This document shows, piece by piece, positions 11,701 to 23,449 of a stretch of DNA of 64,000 nucleotides. Each line of letters begins with the position of its first letter. Position 1 is the first letter of the stretch. The position numbers were made by a program, and so were the translations under genes. The DNA comes from Liolophura sinensis (Eukaryota; Mollusca; Polyplacophora; Chitonida; Chitonidae): assembly GCF_032854445.1 (NCBI RefSeq), contig NC_088300.1, forward strand, positions 81,259,084 through 81,323,083. The letters are read 5' to 3'. The notes beneath the pieces are model-generated. The model did not search any database and was not told the DNA's origin. It saw only the letters and a program-made list of their open reading frames with translations.

Positions 11701-14700
11701 TGAGGGAGGTAAGGTGCTTAAGGCCGTGGGTGGATGAGACTTCACACTGACTCTCACAGGTATGAAACAGGTTGAATGTCAGGGAGTTAGGTGACACCAC
11801 CTGAGGGAGGTAGGGTGCTTAAGGCCATGGGAGGATGAGACTTCACACTGACTCTCACAGTCATGAAACAGGTTGAATGTCCGGGAGTTAGGTGATACCA
11901 CCTGAGGGAGGTAAGGTGCTTAAGGCCGTAGGAGGATGAGACTTCACACTGACTCTCACAGGCATGAAACAGGTTGGATGTCAGGGAGTTAGGGGACACC
12001 AACTGAGGGAGGTAAGGTGCTTAAGGCCGTGGGTGGATGAGACTTCACACTGACTCTCACAGGTATGAAACAGGTTGAATGTCAGGGAGTTAAATGTAAC
12101 TAAAACCATTGATGATTTCCATGATTATGTTTTTAATTTAAGTGAGAAATGATGTGACTTATTGATGTTGAATGTTTCAGAGGGTGGCTTTTTGTATGGG
12201 TGGGGTTCAAACACGTTTGGCCAGCTGGGATTACCTGATGTGAAGGGGCATATAAGCTATCCTGTGAGTCATTCAGTATAAGATGCTCTTTATAATACTA
12301 ATATCTATATGAGAGTAACACACAAATTATTGAAAAATTAATGTCCTTTCATTCATTATAAGTGACATACAGAATTCCAAAAGCATTCCGTGATAAACCC
12401 TTGTAACATGTTAAAAAGCTTACTGACAAGCTTTCTGATGGGAGAAAACCAGGCAGAGCCCGGGGGAAACCCACAATCATCTGCAGGGTGGTGGTAGACC
12501 TTCCCACGTACAGCCAGATAAGAATTGGCATATTGCATGTATTTTTCAAATTTACTGTGAAATGGGAAGTGATAAATAATGCAGAGAGTTATCTCCCTTA
12601 GCTGAGTGCTTTTATGTTCTGTCTCTGATTCTGGCCACAGACCCCATTAGTCTTCCATAAGCGACAGTGTTAACGTTTAGCGCTGTAGCTCAGTCCCAAA
12701 CATTCCATGGCCAATAAGCCTTGGTTCATACCTGGCCCAGTCTGTGAGAAAGAAGCAATAAAAATCTTGACATAGGTTGACCGTCAAAATCTGGACTTTT
12801 CTATGCTGGCAGCTGAGACGGGTGCCTAGCAATGTCAAGGGGGCGTCACTCGCAGACTCATCACCACCTGTCTTCTTGTGTCGTCTCACCCAGAATTTCA
12901 AACTATCATCATTAAAACTCATACCTGCCCAAAGCTTAGACAATTTCCATCATTTTGATATCAAGCATGCACCTGTATATCAAAAACGGTAGGCTAGCAG
13001 CAAAAAATGACTTTACACCCTAAAATACACAGAATTACATTTGTCCCTCCTGAAAAATGGAAGTATTAATGGGGGTCTATGTCCTTCTGACATACTTTTG
13101 TTTTCACAATGTCACATTTTTATGTGGCTTCTGATATGCTGGAAAAGTAATAAGGATTTTTTATGTAATCTACATTTGTTTTAGAGGCTTGTGGATGTTA
13201 TTACTGAACCGCTAACTGATGTGGCAGCAGGCTTGAGACATGCTGCAGCTGTAACAGGTACAGGTACAGCAATAAACAATATATTTTTTTGTAAAATTTG
13301 ATACATATTAATTCTGGTAAATTTGAAAAAGTATTCAGATATTATATTTTAAAGGTTTATATGAGTGTTATGTTTTGTAAGTGTTGTATCTGCTGATTAA
13401 ATTTGGTGGTCTCCCTGACATCTGTTCTATTCTGTTAGCCAGTGGTATTCTCTACACCTGGGGAAGTGGCAGAAGAGGTCAGCTGGGCTGGACAGACAAC
13501 ACAGGAAAACCACCTGGTCAGGTGTTCACCCCATCTCCAGGTGAGTCTGTACAAGTGGTAGGAAAGGTCATCTGGGTCAGACAACACAGAGAAACCACTT
13601 GGTCAGTTGTTCACACTATCTCCAGGTGAGTCTGTACAAGTGATAGGAATGGTCAGCTGAGTCAGACAGTCAACACAAGAAAACCACCTGGTCAGGTGTC
13701 CACACCATCTCCAGGTGAGTCTGTACAAATGGTAGGAATGGTCAGCTGAGTCAGACAGACAACACAAGAAAACCACCTGGTCAGGTGTTCACCCTATCTC
13801 CAGGTGAATCTGTACAAGTGGTAGGAAAGGTCATCTGGGTCAGACAGACAACACAAGAAAACTACCTGGTCAGATGTTCACCCTATCTCCAGGTGAGTCT
13901 GTACAAGTGGTAGGAATGGTCATCTGGGTCAGACAACACAGGGAAACCATTTGGTCAGTTGTTCACCCCATCTCCAGGTGAGTCTGTACAAGTGGTAGGA
14001 ATGGTCATCTGGGTCAGACAACACAAGGAAACCACTTGGTCAATTGTTCACACTATCTCCAGGTGAGTCTGTACAAGTGGTAGGAATGGTCAGCTGAGTC
14101 AGACAGACAACACAAGAAAACCACCTGGTCAGGTGTTCACCCCTTCTCCAGGTGAGTCTGTACAAGTGGTAGGAAAGGTCATCTGGGTCAGACAACACAG
14201 GGAAACCACTTGGTCAGTTGTTCACACTATCTCTAGGTGGGTCTGTACAAGTGGTAGGAATGGTCAGCTGAGTTAGACAGTCAACACAAGAAAACCACCT
14301 GGTCAGGTGTCCACACCATCTCCAGGTGAGTCTGTACAAGTGGTAGGAATGGTCAGCTGAGTCAGACAGACAACACAAGAAAACCACCTGGTCAGGTGTT
14401 CACCCCATCTCCAGGTGAATCTGTACAAGTGGTAGGAAAGGTCATCTGGGTCAGACAACACAGAGAAACCATTTGGTCAGTTGTTCACCCTGTCTCCAGG
14501 TGAATCTGTACAAGTGGTAGGAATGGTCAGCTGAGTCAGACAGACAACACAAGAAAACCACCTGGTCAAGTGTCCACACCATCGCCAGGTGAGTCGACCA
14601 GCCTGGATAGCACAGTTGGTAGAGTGTCCACTTCGGGACCGATAGATCCAGGATCAATCCTTGATCGAGTCCCACCTAAGACTTTAAAAGAGGAAGTTGT

Positions 14701-17700
14701 AACTTCCTCGCTTGGCGTTCACCATGAAGGGAATAGTGCAACGACTGTTTGACCCGTATTAGTATAATGGCTCAGTCGGGGCGGCTTACTTGCCTTCGGT
14801 AAGTAGTCTCAGTGAAGCAGCACTAGATTAAAGAGCGGTGGAAATGCATCCTGCTACAAGGAGGCACATTACACATACATGCACCCTAAGGATTCCTTCG
14901 TCGTCATATCACTGAAAAATTGTTGACTATGACGTTAAACCCCAAGCACTCACTCACTCCAGGTGAGTCTGCAGAAGTGGTAGGACTGGTCAGCTGAGGC
15001 AGACAGACATCACAGGGAAACCACCTGATCAGTTCTTCACATCATCTCCAGGTAAGTCTGCAGAAGTGGTAGGAATGGTCAGCTGTGCCAGGCAGACAAC
15101 ACAAGAAAACCATTTGGTCAGGTGTTCATACTATTTCCAGATGAGTCTGCAGAAGTAGTAGGAATGTTCAGCTGAATCAGGCAGACACAAGTGGTAGGAA
15201 AGGTTAGATGAGTCAGACACATAAGACAGAGAAACCACCTGGTCAAGTGTCCACATCAACTCCAGGTGAGTCTGTACAAGTGGTAGGAATGGTCAGCTGA
15301 GTCAGACAGACAGTACAGGGAAACCAACAAGTCAGGTGTCCACAGGTGAGTCTACAAAACTGTACATCATAAGTGTCAGTATTCCAGATGCTTCCCCTAC
15401 TATTACCTATCTCCATCTAACTGTCTTTATTTGTGCCTCACTACCTCCACCCCACCACATGTATCTCTCAGTGCCTCTGCCTCATTACCTCTATCTCATT
15501 GCCTCTATCTCAACACCTCCACCCCACCACATGTATTTCTCAGTGCCTCTGTCGCACTACCTGCATCTCATTGCCTCTCACAACCCCCACCCCACCACAT
15601 GTATCTCTCACTGGCTCTTTCTCTACCTCGCCAGCCCTACATGTGCCTCCACCTCATTACCTCTGTCTCTATCTCACTACCTTCACCCCACCACATGTAT
15701 CTCTCACTGCCTCTGTCTCTACCCGACTACCTCTATCTCATTGTCTCTATCTCACTCCCTCCACCCACCACATGTATCTCTCACTGCCTCTGTCTACCTC
15801 ACCACCTCTATCTCATTGTCCCTATCTCACTACCTCCACCCCACCATGTGTATCTCACTTCCTCTGTACCTCTACCTCACTACCTCTATCTCATTGCCTC
15901 TATCTCACTACCTCCACCCTAGCAAATGTATCTCTAACTGACTGTCTCCACCTTACTACCCCTACATGTATCTCTACCTCACTACCTCTATCTCACTAGT
16001 TTTAAATCTACTTGTTTCTCGATTACAGTGGATTTCCCATCAGATTCTGGGCGGCCTGTCTCAGTGACTGCTGGATCCCTGCACACTGCAGCCCTCACAG
16101 GTAATTCAGCTGTCAGTTTGTATGAACTTTTTACTGTGTAGTGATCGCATTTCACAATTAACCTAATTCGTTGTCAGTCAGGTCAAACATTATCTTGTTC
16201 AGACAATCAGTTCTGTCCGTCTCTCAGATGGTCATTTCTGTTTGTCTTTCAGACGGTCATTTCTGTCCATCTCTCAGATGGTCATTTCTGTTTGTCTTTC
16301 AGATGGTCATTTCTCTCCATCTCTCAGACGGTCATTTGTGTTTGTCTCACAGATGCTCATTTCTCTCCATTTCTCAGACGGTCATTTCTGTTTGTCTCAC
16401 AGATGGTCATTTCTGTTTGTCTCACAGATTGTCATTTTTGTTTGTCTCACAGATGTTCGTTTCTCACCATCTCTCAGACGGCCATTTCTGCTCGTCTCAC
16501 AGATCTTCATTTCTCTCCGTCTCTCAGACAATCATTTTTGTTTGTCTGACAGAGGGTCATTTCTGTTTGTCTGACAGGTGTTCATTTTTCTCTAACGGTC
16601 ATTTCTCTCTGTCTCTCAGACAGTCATTTCTGTTTGTCTGACAGATGGTCATTTCTCTCCATCTCTCAGATGTTCATTTCTGTTTGTCTGACAGTCATTT
16701 CTCTCCATCTCTCAGACGGTCATTTGTGTTTGTTTGACAGGACGGTCATTTCTGTTTGCTTCATAGATGTCCATTTATCTCCGTCTCTCAGACAGTCATT
16801 TCTGTTTGTCTGACAGATGTCCATTTCTCTCCAATTCTCAGACTCTCATTTCTGTTTGTCTGACAGATGGTCATTTCTCTCCACCTCTCAGATGGTCATT
16901 TCTGTTTGTCTGACAGACGGTCATTTCTCTCCATCTCTCATACGGTCATTTCTGTTAATCTCTTAGACAGTCATTGCTGTCCATCTGTCAGACGGCCATT
17001 TCTCTAAATCGCTTAGAAAGTAATTTCTCTCCATCTCTCATTGGGCTGCATCATTTCTGTCTATCTCTCAATCATGTCTGTCCATGTGTGTCTCAGACAT
17101 CCATTTTTCTCCATCTGTTAGACAGGGGTGAAGTGTTTATTTGGGGTTGTAACAAGCATGGCCAAGGCTCGCTTCCACCTAGCACAGCAATCTCCATAAA
17201 CAAACCCTTCAGAGTGGAATCCTTTAAGCTGGGAGACGTGCAAATCTCCGCTGTCAGAAGTGGATGGACACACATTCTGTGCCAGACAGGTAATTGGCCC
17301 ACCAACCTAATACTCTGCTTCTTCAGGCAATGGAAGTTTTTGTGGTTGATGAAATCCAAAAAATTGGTTACAGGTTTTAAGCGTTGAATAACTGATTGAT
17401 CGGTTTCGCCACGATGCGAAAACAGACCAGTCGTTCACGCAAATAGATTCCGTGAAAATGTGAAGATAGTCATCTACGTTGTACAGTACTTCGTAGCAGA
17501 TTTTTTCATTTTATTACTGTAACTTCGCCAAAGTCTATTAATTTGCGTATGAAGTAGGTTGTATAGCAGTACAGTCCGCTATCACACATATAGCGGAATT
17601 CTCAGATAGCACAATGGCTACATCGGGTGCCACAGTATGAACAGTGATCAGCACACATCAGCGTGGATCAGGAAGCCACTATAAAACATATTGGTTACAC

Positions 17701-20700
17701 ACACCGAGCATCACATGGATTTCAAAGCCTGACCAGCATGTGTTATATTCCTGAGTATTTTTATTTTCTTTTGATGATTAATAATTACTTTTACATTTAG
17801 TGACTTGTAGTGTGTGTAGTACCATGCGTTCTCAATAATTTCAGACGCATTTTTAGAAAATGTATACCATGATGCCTTGCAGGTGCTATTGTCTTTAAGT
17901 CGTACACTCTCTGTGGGTGAGTAGGGAATTACGGGTAGTTGGTAATCTCCGTCACGCATCAGTCAGCCTTACCAGCTTTGCAAGAAGGGGAAAGACACTG
18001 CCGGGTTTTGAAGAGATTTAACTTCTTGTGTGATTGGAAGGCTGTTTTTCAATCATGCCAATAACGTTTAAATCACTGCACACGTTGGTAGACATACATA
18101 AACTACAAAATTGCAGAACAGACGTTTCCTGAATTTTTGCTTGTAACACGTTGGTGCATCGTATGTATGTATGTATATGTAGCGGTGTTCAACTGAACGT
18201 CGGCCAATAGAATTTCTTCTTGGATTCTCGAAATTTGAAAGCTAATAATTTGTCATTCATAGCAACTGGTGGCATTTACACGAAGACTATCCGAAATAAT
18301 TGTTTATTTTAAACATCGTTGTGTAAACCGGCGGGCAGTAGAACACTATACGAGCGCACGGTAGAAATAATTCTGGAGAAACTACAAATGAGACGCAACT
18401 CGGCAATGAATTCTGTAGTAGTTAATGTGTGTTTGCCCAATACAAGGAAATCTTGGCTTGGAATGTAATTAAGAATACCAATGTTAATAGTTCGTGTCCA
18501 TTCTTGGGACTCCTGATGTGGCCAGAGGTGTTTGGTGTTGAAAATGAAACCTGGATCAAAAGTTTTTTCACAGTAGGTAATGAGTCATTCATTAGCCATT
18601 TTATGTACCTGTAAGCCCGCTGATGATTTGGGAAAGCTCTTTAAAAATATATTTTCAGCGGCATGCATAAAACCTGCGAATTTCTATAATATTTTAATCT
18701 TGCTTTTTGTTGTGAGTTTATCTGATAGTTATTTCTGAAACCAATACCTGTCGCGGGAGATGTGTATGGGGTCTTGATTTTTGTGAAGTCTAAGTGAATT
18801 CGGACTAAGTGAAGTCCGAATGAACTGAGTGAGGATTCCGAGGGATGGGTGTTTAGGTACCTGGTAATGTACCTTACTGAGGCCATGTCATACCCTGCAT
18901 CATTCGTAACTTTTGAGCATACCTTTAGAGTGATTAGTAGATAAATTCACATGAGAATTAGACACGTCTTCTTTTTAACTTAGAGTTTTATTAGGACACT
19001 GAACATATGATATGTATCGTTTTGCGTCTGCAAATGGCCTTCCAGAGGCTCTCATGTCCGATTCCTGCAGGTGCCAGATGAAATCCACCTTGTTTGTATT
19101 CTCGGAACAGGGAAATCAGGCCTGTCATCTTTTCACTTGGATCTAACCACTTGAACTTTGTTTTCTGAGCAAACATTGTTTATATATTTTCTGTGAAATT
19201 ACCGATGCCATCTACAGCAAAACGCACTCCTCAGAGCTCGATATTCTCCCAAGGTCGTCTGGTACGTATATCGGTGGGTTTTGAAGGCATTTGTATGGTA
19301 AAGTTTAAAGCCAGGTTTGGCTAATTTAATGACATATATACATGAATGTACATGTATTACTAACTTTTTTTCTTGAAATGCCTGTGGTAATATGTTGCAA
19401 ACTATATTTTTAAAATTAATCCAAAAAGAGGGTAGCCGGTCGGTAGATTCAAGACAATCCTGCGGATATAATACCTGATGCGGCGAGGCGTTGGATGCTT
19501 CCCTGTAAATGCCACTCAACCGTCCACTTCAAATATTGGATAGCATAGTTTGTAGCACACAACCCGAAAAACGGCATGGTAAGTCTTTTCAGAAGAGAAA
19601 GAACAAAGATAAATTTTCACTAGATTTATGTTCCGGTATCAACATTTTAATCTTTTTTTAAACAAGCGTGTATACTGAAAAATGACATCTAAATTTGCTG
19701 TGTACAAACTGTCCGGAAACACTGGCTTCCTAGGCCAGGGTAGGCCCATACTCCAGCTGGGGAAGCTGGCACGGTGATGTTACTCGCGGTGAGCGCTTCG
19801 CAGGAGATTTCTCTGACCTACCCGCTTGCTTTCAGTGTGTCTCAGTTAGCAAGTGTCTGTAATTATTGAGAACGTATTGTAGCCAGCTGGCTTAGGGAGC
19901 CCTCACCATCCCTTTCTGATGAAATGGTTTTGTCCACAGGGTGAAATAATATAACCATTGGCACGAGGTAGTGTCATCGATAACAAATTTGCAGAAAGTT
20001 GGTGACTCGTGAAAGTTTAAATTATGTTCAAATTAAATGTCACCTTTCTCCACCTACCCCTTGCCCGCCGAGAGCACAATACATGACTGACGAATGTTGC
20101 CAGCTAGTATGTGTTGTGTACATAATGTGACGTGGGAAATGAACGAAACACACACACAACTTGTGGTTGCGAGGTCTTCATGTCTATAATTTCATTCACG
20201 GGTCCCGTGAATAACCCTATCAACATAAACACAGAATGTGACATAAGTAATGTAACACAGATATGTTCATTTCAAACAAATGCAATAAACCATTCGTGTA
20301 AATTAGAGAATAATGCATATGTAAGAATCGTTAGCCCAAAGCGATGGTTATTAGTTATTATCAAATACATATTTACTAATATACACAGTAAACGCTTAAT
20401 TACCCCTGTTGACCAGGAGATAAACGGCGTATCCAGACCAGTATACCGGTTCATCACGCAGTCAAGACATCCGTGTCTACCTAAATACACAAACATTAAT
20501 TGTGTAAAGCAAAGTAACCATTAAATGGTACTAGAGACAAGAAATCCTAATTGACTGCTGAATTAACAGATATATCTGGCAAGTCTGATATAATTGCACG
20601 ACAGTTCAGTGAAACATATCGTCACATAGCTGCATTGAAAACTAGTGCGCAATAGTGGTAAAACCAAGTCCTAACAAAATTCAGCATAGAACGAACCATT

Positions 20701-23307
20701 TATCTCACTGAAAGTAATAGAAAAGTCTACAGAATAGCGTAACGTTATGATGCAGAAATAGGTAAATGACATTGAACATGTGATGATCACTCGTACAACT
20801 TGCGCACAGGGTTGGCCTTTCCGCTTGCTGTAGCTATGTTGTTCGGTGGCAGCCATCTTACCTAGCACAAGCGAAACGTCGTTACACTAACACATCGACA
20901 CATAAATAAAGCACAAATGCAGCTTACGAAAAGGATATATAAACGCTAACACTAACACTAAGCAAGCTCATTATCATATGGTCAGAATCCTGTAATCAGT
21001 ATGGTTTCTACATACGAGATATCGCCAAGAACTCGGCAGTAAAATAATATAAAGCACTCCTTTCAGAATAGCTGCAGACGATAGAGTAGCGAAGAGTGAC
21101 GTCATACAAACAGCATCATAACATGACGTATCCCCAGCGCGTCATAGCTAACCTGTTCCGGGGGGGGGGGGGGGCGATCAGGGACAGTGGATGCCCGTTT
21201 TATATGAATAACGAGTAAAAAATAAAAAAAAAAAATAAACAACAAAACAAAACAAATGACTGTCCCAATAACAAAGAAGATTTTGTTTTAACACGGAAGC
21301 CTTCTCGCGAGTCACCTATAGGCCTTCACGAAGTTAATAGTTTTGTAGACTTGACGACACAAATGGCAGGACACAGCGCAAATGCACGGACATCAAAACG
21401 AAATCAAAATCAACCAGCAACTGACAGGACTTAATTTTGTGGCACCTGTCACTGAGCATGACCGTGTGTGGGGTAACTGTAATAAAGTAATATACCCGTT
21501 GAACGCTACGCAGTTCAAGCGCAGCATTTGTGGGAACGTTGCAGGGGACAGATCAGCGTAACACATAACTGACACGTGAACGATCGTTTCGTTCGCGCTA
21601 AATTTCGTGGCCTGTACCTGTACTTTTGTGCATATAATTAAGAACGAATTTCCAGTGCGATACAACAGTTAGTAAACGCTGAGGTTTACAATTTTCAGCA
21701 ATTTCTAATATTTACCTGGCTGAATGTTTAATCGTTGAATTAAAAAGCCCTGTACGTCCATGCCACAAGGCACTTTGCGGGACGCAGTGGGCATTTAAAT
21801 CCACTTTGAAACGGCTGCACACGCCAATTTCTGGTGTGCATTAAAGAGAATGGGACCTTTATTGCCACTCCCGCAAGTTTAAATCCATTTCTGAGTCGAA
21901 ATGTTGTTGAAAACCACAGAAGTATTTCCTTCTCCCTCGTCAAAATAACTTGGTGCTGCGTGGCAAGTCAGGTGTACTTAAATCTCAGAACCGTATGCCA
22001 AAAGACAAGGTCACAAAAAAAGGTCTTAGATGACAACTACAGGTGATTTCATTGGTCATCATGGATGTAGAGTAGAAAGAACAATCTGCTGAGTCAGTTG
22101 GTTCGAAAGGCTCCAGTCAAGGCTTGCGAATATCATGTGCACATCTGCCTGTGGCCACAGAAACAATCCGGATTGTGGATGCACCCAATGCGTCGCGCGT
22201 GCATACCGCGATATTGAAAAGAAAAATGTCAATACTTTATGACGTTTTCTGCATACAATTAGTCTGAAATTGATTGAAACTTACAGAAGTGATCGAAAAG
22301 ACCCATCTCTTCTCATTTCACACCAGAAATCGACGTGCCGTTGTTTTGGGGTGGATTCAACGGCCAACTTCGTTCCGCAAGTGCCTACATTACGAATTGA
22401 ACATCAGAAATTGCAACAGACCTCAACGTTTAATTTAACTTGCTAATGGCCCATAATTATGGTAGACTCCAGTAAGACCTATAACCGCCATGGCATGTGT
22501 GTATAAATGTTTTGTATCCTCAGAGACGGGTTATGTGATGAGTTGGGGGAGAGGTGACTACGGTCAGTTGGGTCGTCCGTGTACTGAGGCCTTCTCTCAC
22601 ACTCCGGGGAGGATCCCAGACTTGATCAGGGTCAGCCAGATAGCGTGTGGGTCTGAACACAACCTGGCTGTTACAGGTACATGTAATCAGCAGTGACCAG
22701 GTGTTCTATGACACTCTACACTTCGTTGTACCAGATATCTGTTATCATTATATACCTATGTACCGGTACACTCAAACATTTAACTTGCATCTACATCTAC
22801 TCATGCTATTTTCTGTCTAGTGTAAAACACCAATCAATTAAATCAAATAAATATTTTTTGTATGAACAGGTCACTGAAGATAACTAATAAATGTTTTTAC
22901 AGTGTGTCTTCACATCTTGCCTATCCTGGGGTGAAGCATATCAGGCAGGTGTGGAATTGTGAACATATTAAAACGTGTGGCTTGAAATTATTATGCAATA
23001 AATGTATATGAACAAGGGACTTCATACTCCCCCTCATATAAGCTTCTTCCATTGGAAAAATGTTACCAAATATGAGATTTTTTGTAAAGAAATGAGTCAA
23101 GAAATCAGTAATGGTATCCTGTTTTTATCAGTGATATTATTTGCAGATGGCAGACTGGTATCCTGGGGATGGGGAGAACACGGTATGTGTGGCCAGGGAG
23201 CAGAAAGAAATGTGGAATACCCTCTTCTGATTGGTCAGCTGAAGAGCACAAAGGCCACCCTGATTGGCTGTGGAGCTGGCCACTCCTGGGCAGTGGTAGA
23301 GATCTGA
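8657..23307 (+). CDS. SERGEF: SERGEF/DelGEF, secretion-regulating RCC1-like protein (complete, ten exons)
   Basis: RCC1-family seven-bladed propeller. The vertebrate homologue binds exocyst component Sec5 and regulates secretion; GEF activity is not established. Ten exons (66, 136, 156, 83, 73, 102, 72, 168, 153 and 161 nt) join with matching phases into 390 codons including TGA, against roughly 460 residues in human, mostly because the C-terminal tail is short. Blade motifs in order: WGANSYGQL, CGSNSRGQLGVGH, GWGSNTFGQLGLP, WGSGRRGQLGW, WGCNKHGQG, WGRGDYGQLGR and WGWGEHGMCG. SERGEF-like signatures are GGGGHSLLVTG near residue 60, SGWTH near 277, GSEHNLAV near 330 and the terminal GCGAGHSWAVVEI. 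The start lies in a fair Kozak context (gacATGG). Introns 3, 6 and 7 carry minisatellites built from the adjoining exon edges. Identity is secure at family level. Confidence 0.93.
9164..9243 (-). mobile_element. Fragment of SINE family B
   Basis: 'tttatttgattggtgtttta' followed by 'aagaatatttcacctgtacg' matches the tail of the second SINE family; the tRNA-like head is absent. Confidence 0.75.
9526..9854 (+). mobile_element. 5'-truncated SINE family A with target-site duplication
   Basis: Same family as 3989-4354 in plus orientation, starting within the head at 'tcgggaccggtagatcc' and ending in (cact)n. An 11-bp duplication (tcaaagttggg) is at 9515-9525 and 9855-9865. Confidence 0.9.
10084..10219 (+). 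CDS. SERGEF: SERGEF exon 2
   Basis: 136 nt, phase 0 to 1, acceptor tgctctgcag, donor ACAG/gtattc. First blade, GANSYGQLSTG to GGGGHSLLVTG. Confidence 0.9.
10726..10881 (+). CDS. SERGEF: SERGEF exon 3
   Basis: 156 nt, phase 1 to 1, acceptor gttgaaag, donor ACAG/gtatgc. It encodes SGKLFTCGSNSRGQLGVGH to GGWDFTLALTG. The 3' part is the template of the array at 10,882-12,090. Confidence 0.9.
10882..12090 (+). repeat. Minisatellite of SERGEF exon 3 end plus splice donor
   Basis: About 11 units of 100-115 bp, each repeating 'ctgagggaggtaaggtgctt', the exon end 'ctcttacag' and the donor (gtatgc). Nearly all units read GGATGAGAC where exon 3 has the Trp codon (GGATGGGAC), giving a stop in the exon frame. 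Confidence 0.92.
12181..12263 (+). CDS. SERGEF: SERGEF exon 4
   Basis: 83 nt, phase 1 to 0, acceptor tgtttcag, donor CCT/gtgagt. It encodes the blade start GGFLYGWGSNTFGQLGLP. Confidence 0.9.
12432..12530 (-). mobile_element. Fragment of SINE family B body
   Basis: 'gagcccgggggaaacccaca' and 'gaccttcccacgtacagcca' match the central part of the family B elements near 49.3 kb. Confidence 0.7.
13185..13257 (+). CDS. SERGEF: SERGEF exon 5
   Basis: 73 nt, phase 0 to 1, acceptor ttgttttag, donor ACAG/gtacag. Peptide RLVDVITEPL to LRHAAAVT, a typical blade end. Confidence 0.88.
13439..13540 (+). CDS. SERGEF: SERGEF exon 6
   Basis: 102 nt, phase 1 to 1, acceptor ttctgttag, donor CCAG/gtgagt. It encodes SGILYTWGSGRRGQLGW to VFTPSPG. 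The following array repeats its 3' part with the donor. Confidence 0.88.
13541..15350 (+). repeat. Minisatellite of SERGEF exon 6 end plus splice donor
   Basis: About 12 regular units of 85-89 bp plus degenerate ones, each with 'aaaaccacctggtcaggtgt', 'ccatctccag' and the donor gtgagtct. Interrupted by a SINE at 14,596-14,958. Confidence 0.93.
14596..14958 (+). mobile_element. SINE family A inserted into the exon 6 array
   Basis: Head 'ggatagcacagttggtagag' through a (cact)n tail. 'ccaggtgagtc' flanks it on both sides (14585-14595 and 14959-14969), consistent with a target-site duplication, though array units share that sequence. Confidence 0.88.
15400..16000 (+). repeat. Pyrimidine-rich degenerate minisatellite before SERGEF exon 7
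   Basis: Units of about 55-65 bp keyed by 'ccaccccaccacatgtatct' and 'ctacctctatctcattgcct'. The array runs to within 30 bp of the exon 7 acceptor and is nearly all C, T and A. Confidence 0.88.
16029..16100 (+). CDS. SERGEF: SERGEF exon 7
   Basis: 72 nt, phase 1 to 1, acceptor tcgattacag, donor ACAG/gtaatt. Peptide VDFPSDSGRP to AGSLHTAALT. Confidence 0.87.
16200..17115 (+). repeat. Acceptor-like minisatellite before SERGEF exon 8
   Basis: Roughly 24-25-bp half-units such as 'gtcatttctgtttgtctgac' then 'ag', and 'catttctctccatctctcag', running up to the real acceptor. Over 30 pyrimidine-tract-plus-AG motifs precede exon 8. Confidence 0.9.
17122..17289 (+). CDS. SERGEF: SERGEF exon 8
   Basis: 168 nt, phase 1 to 1. 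Acceptor is catctgttag; the AG four bases later would create an immediate stop, so phase selects 17122. It encodes DRGEVFIWGCNKHGQG to RSGWTHILCQTG, close to the human order of motifs. Donor ACAG/gtaatt. Confidence 0.9.
17290..22523 (+). other. SERGEF intron 8, 5.2 kb, no array or supported gene
   Basis: Mostly unique AT-rich sequence and the only long SERGEF intron without a minisatellite. Notable items are a short (gtat)n near 18,165, a run of about 15 G at 21,160 followed by A-rich sequence, and a possible minus-strand start context near 20,855 (see findings). Confidence 0.5.
22524..22676 (+). CDS. SERGEF: SERGEF exon 9
   Basis: 153 nt, phase 1 to 1, acceptor gtatcctcag, donor ACAG/gtacat. 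It encodes the blade WGRGDYGQLGR and ACGSEHNLAVTG. Confidence 0.92.
23147..23307 (+). CDS. SERGEF: SERGEF exon 10 with stop
   Basis: 161 nt entered in phase 1, acceptor tatttgcag, ending GCGAGHSWAVVEI and TGA at 23305-23307. Contains WGWGEHGMCGQG. It lacks the tail found after this point in vertebrates. Confidence 0.92.
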
Positions 23308-23449
23308 TAAATGTGAATGTAACATTCAGGCATCAGGTTTGCTGCTGCTGCTTGAAAACATTGCAAGTCAGGAAGTAGTTCCTGGGACTGTCTGATAAAG
23401 TTACGACGGTATGTCTCTACACAAACAGGTTCCCCACTTTGGAGTTATC

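Noticed and set aside
15336-16000. Overlapping open frames of 160-200 codons in three frames
   Set aside because: Low-complexity Cys/Thr/Ser/Pro-rich translations of a pyrimidine-rich minisatellite without splice or start context.
16171-16641. 156-codon open frame with repeated FLFVSQMVIS-like units
   Set aside because: Translation of the acceptor-like repeat in SERGEF intron 7; the gene structure places it in an intron.
20132-20524. 130-codon open frame on + in SERGEF intron 8
   Set aside because: AT-rich composition, no motif and no splice-phase support; likely chance.
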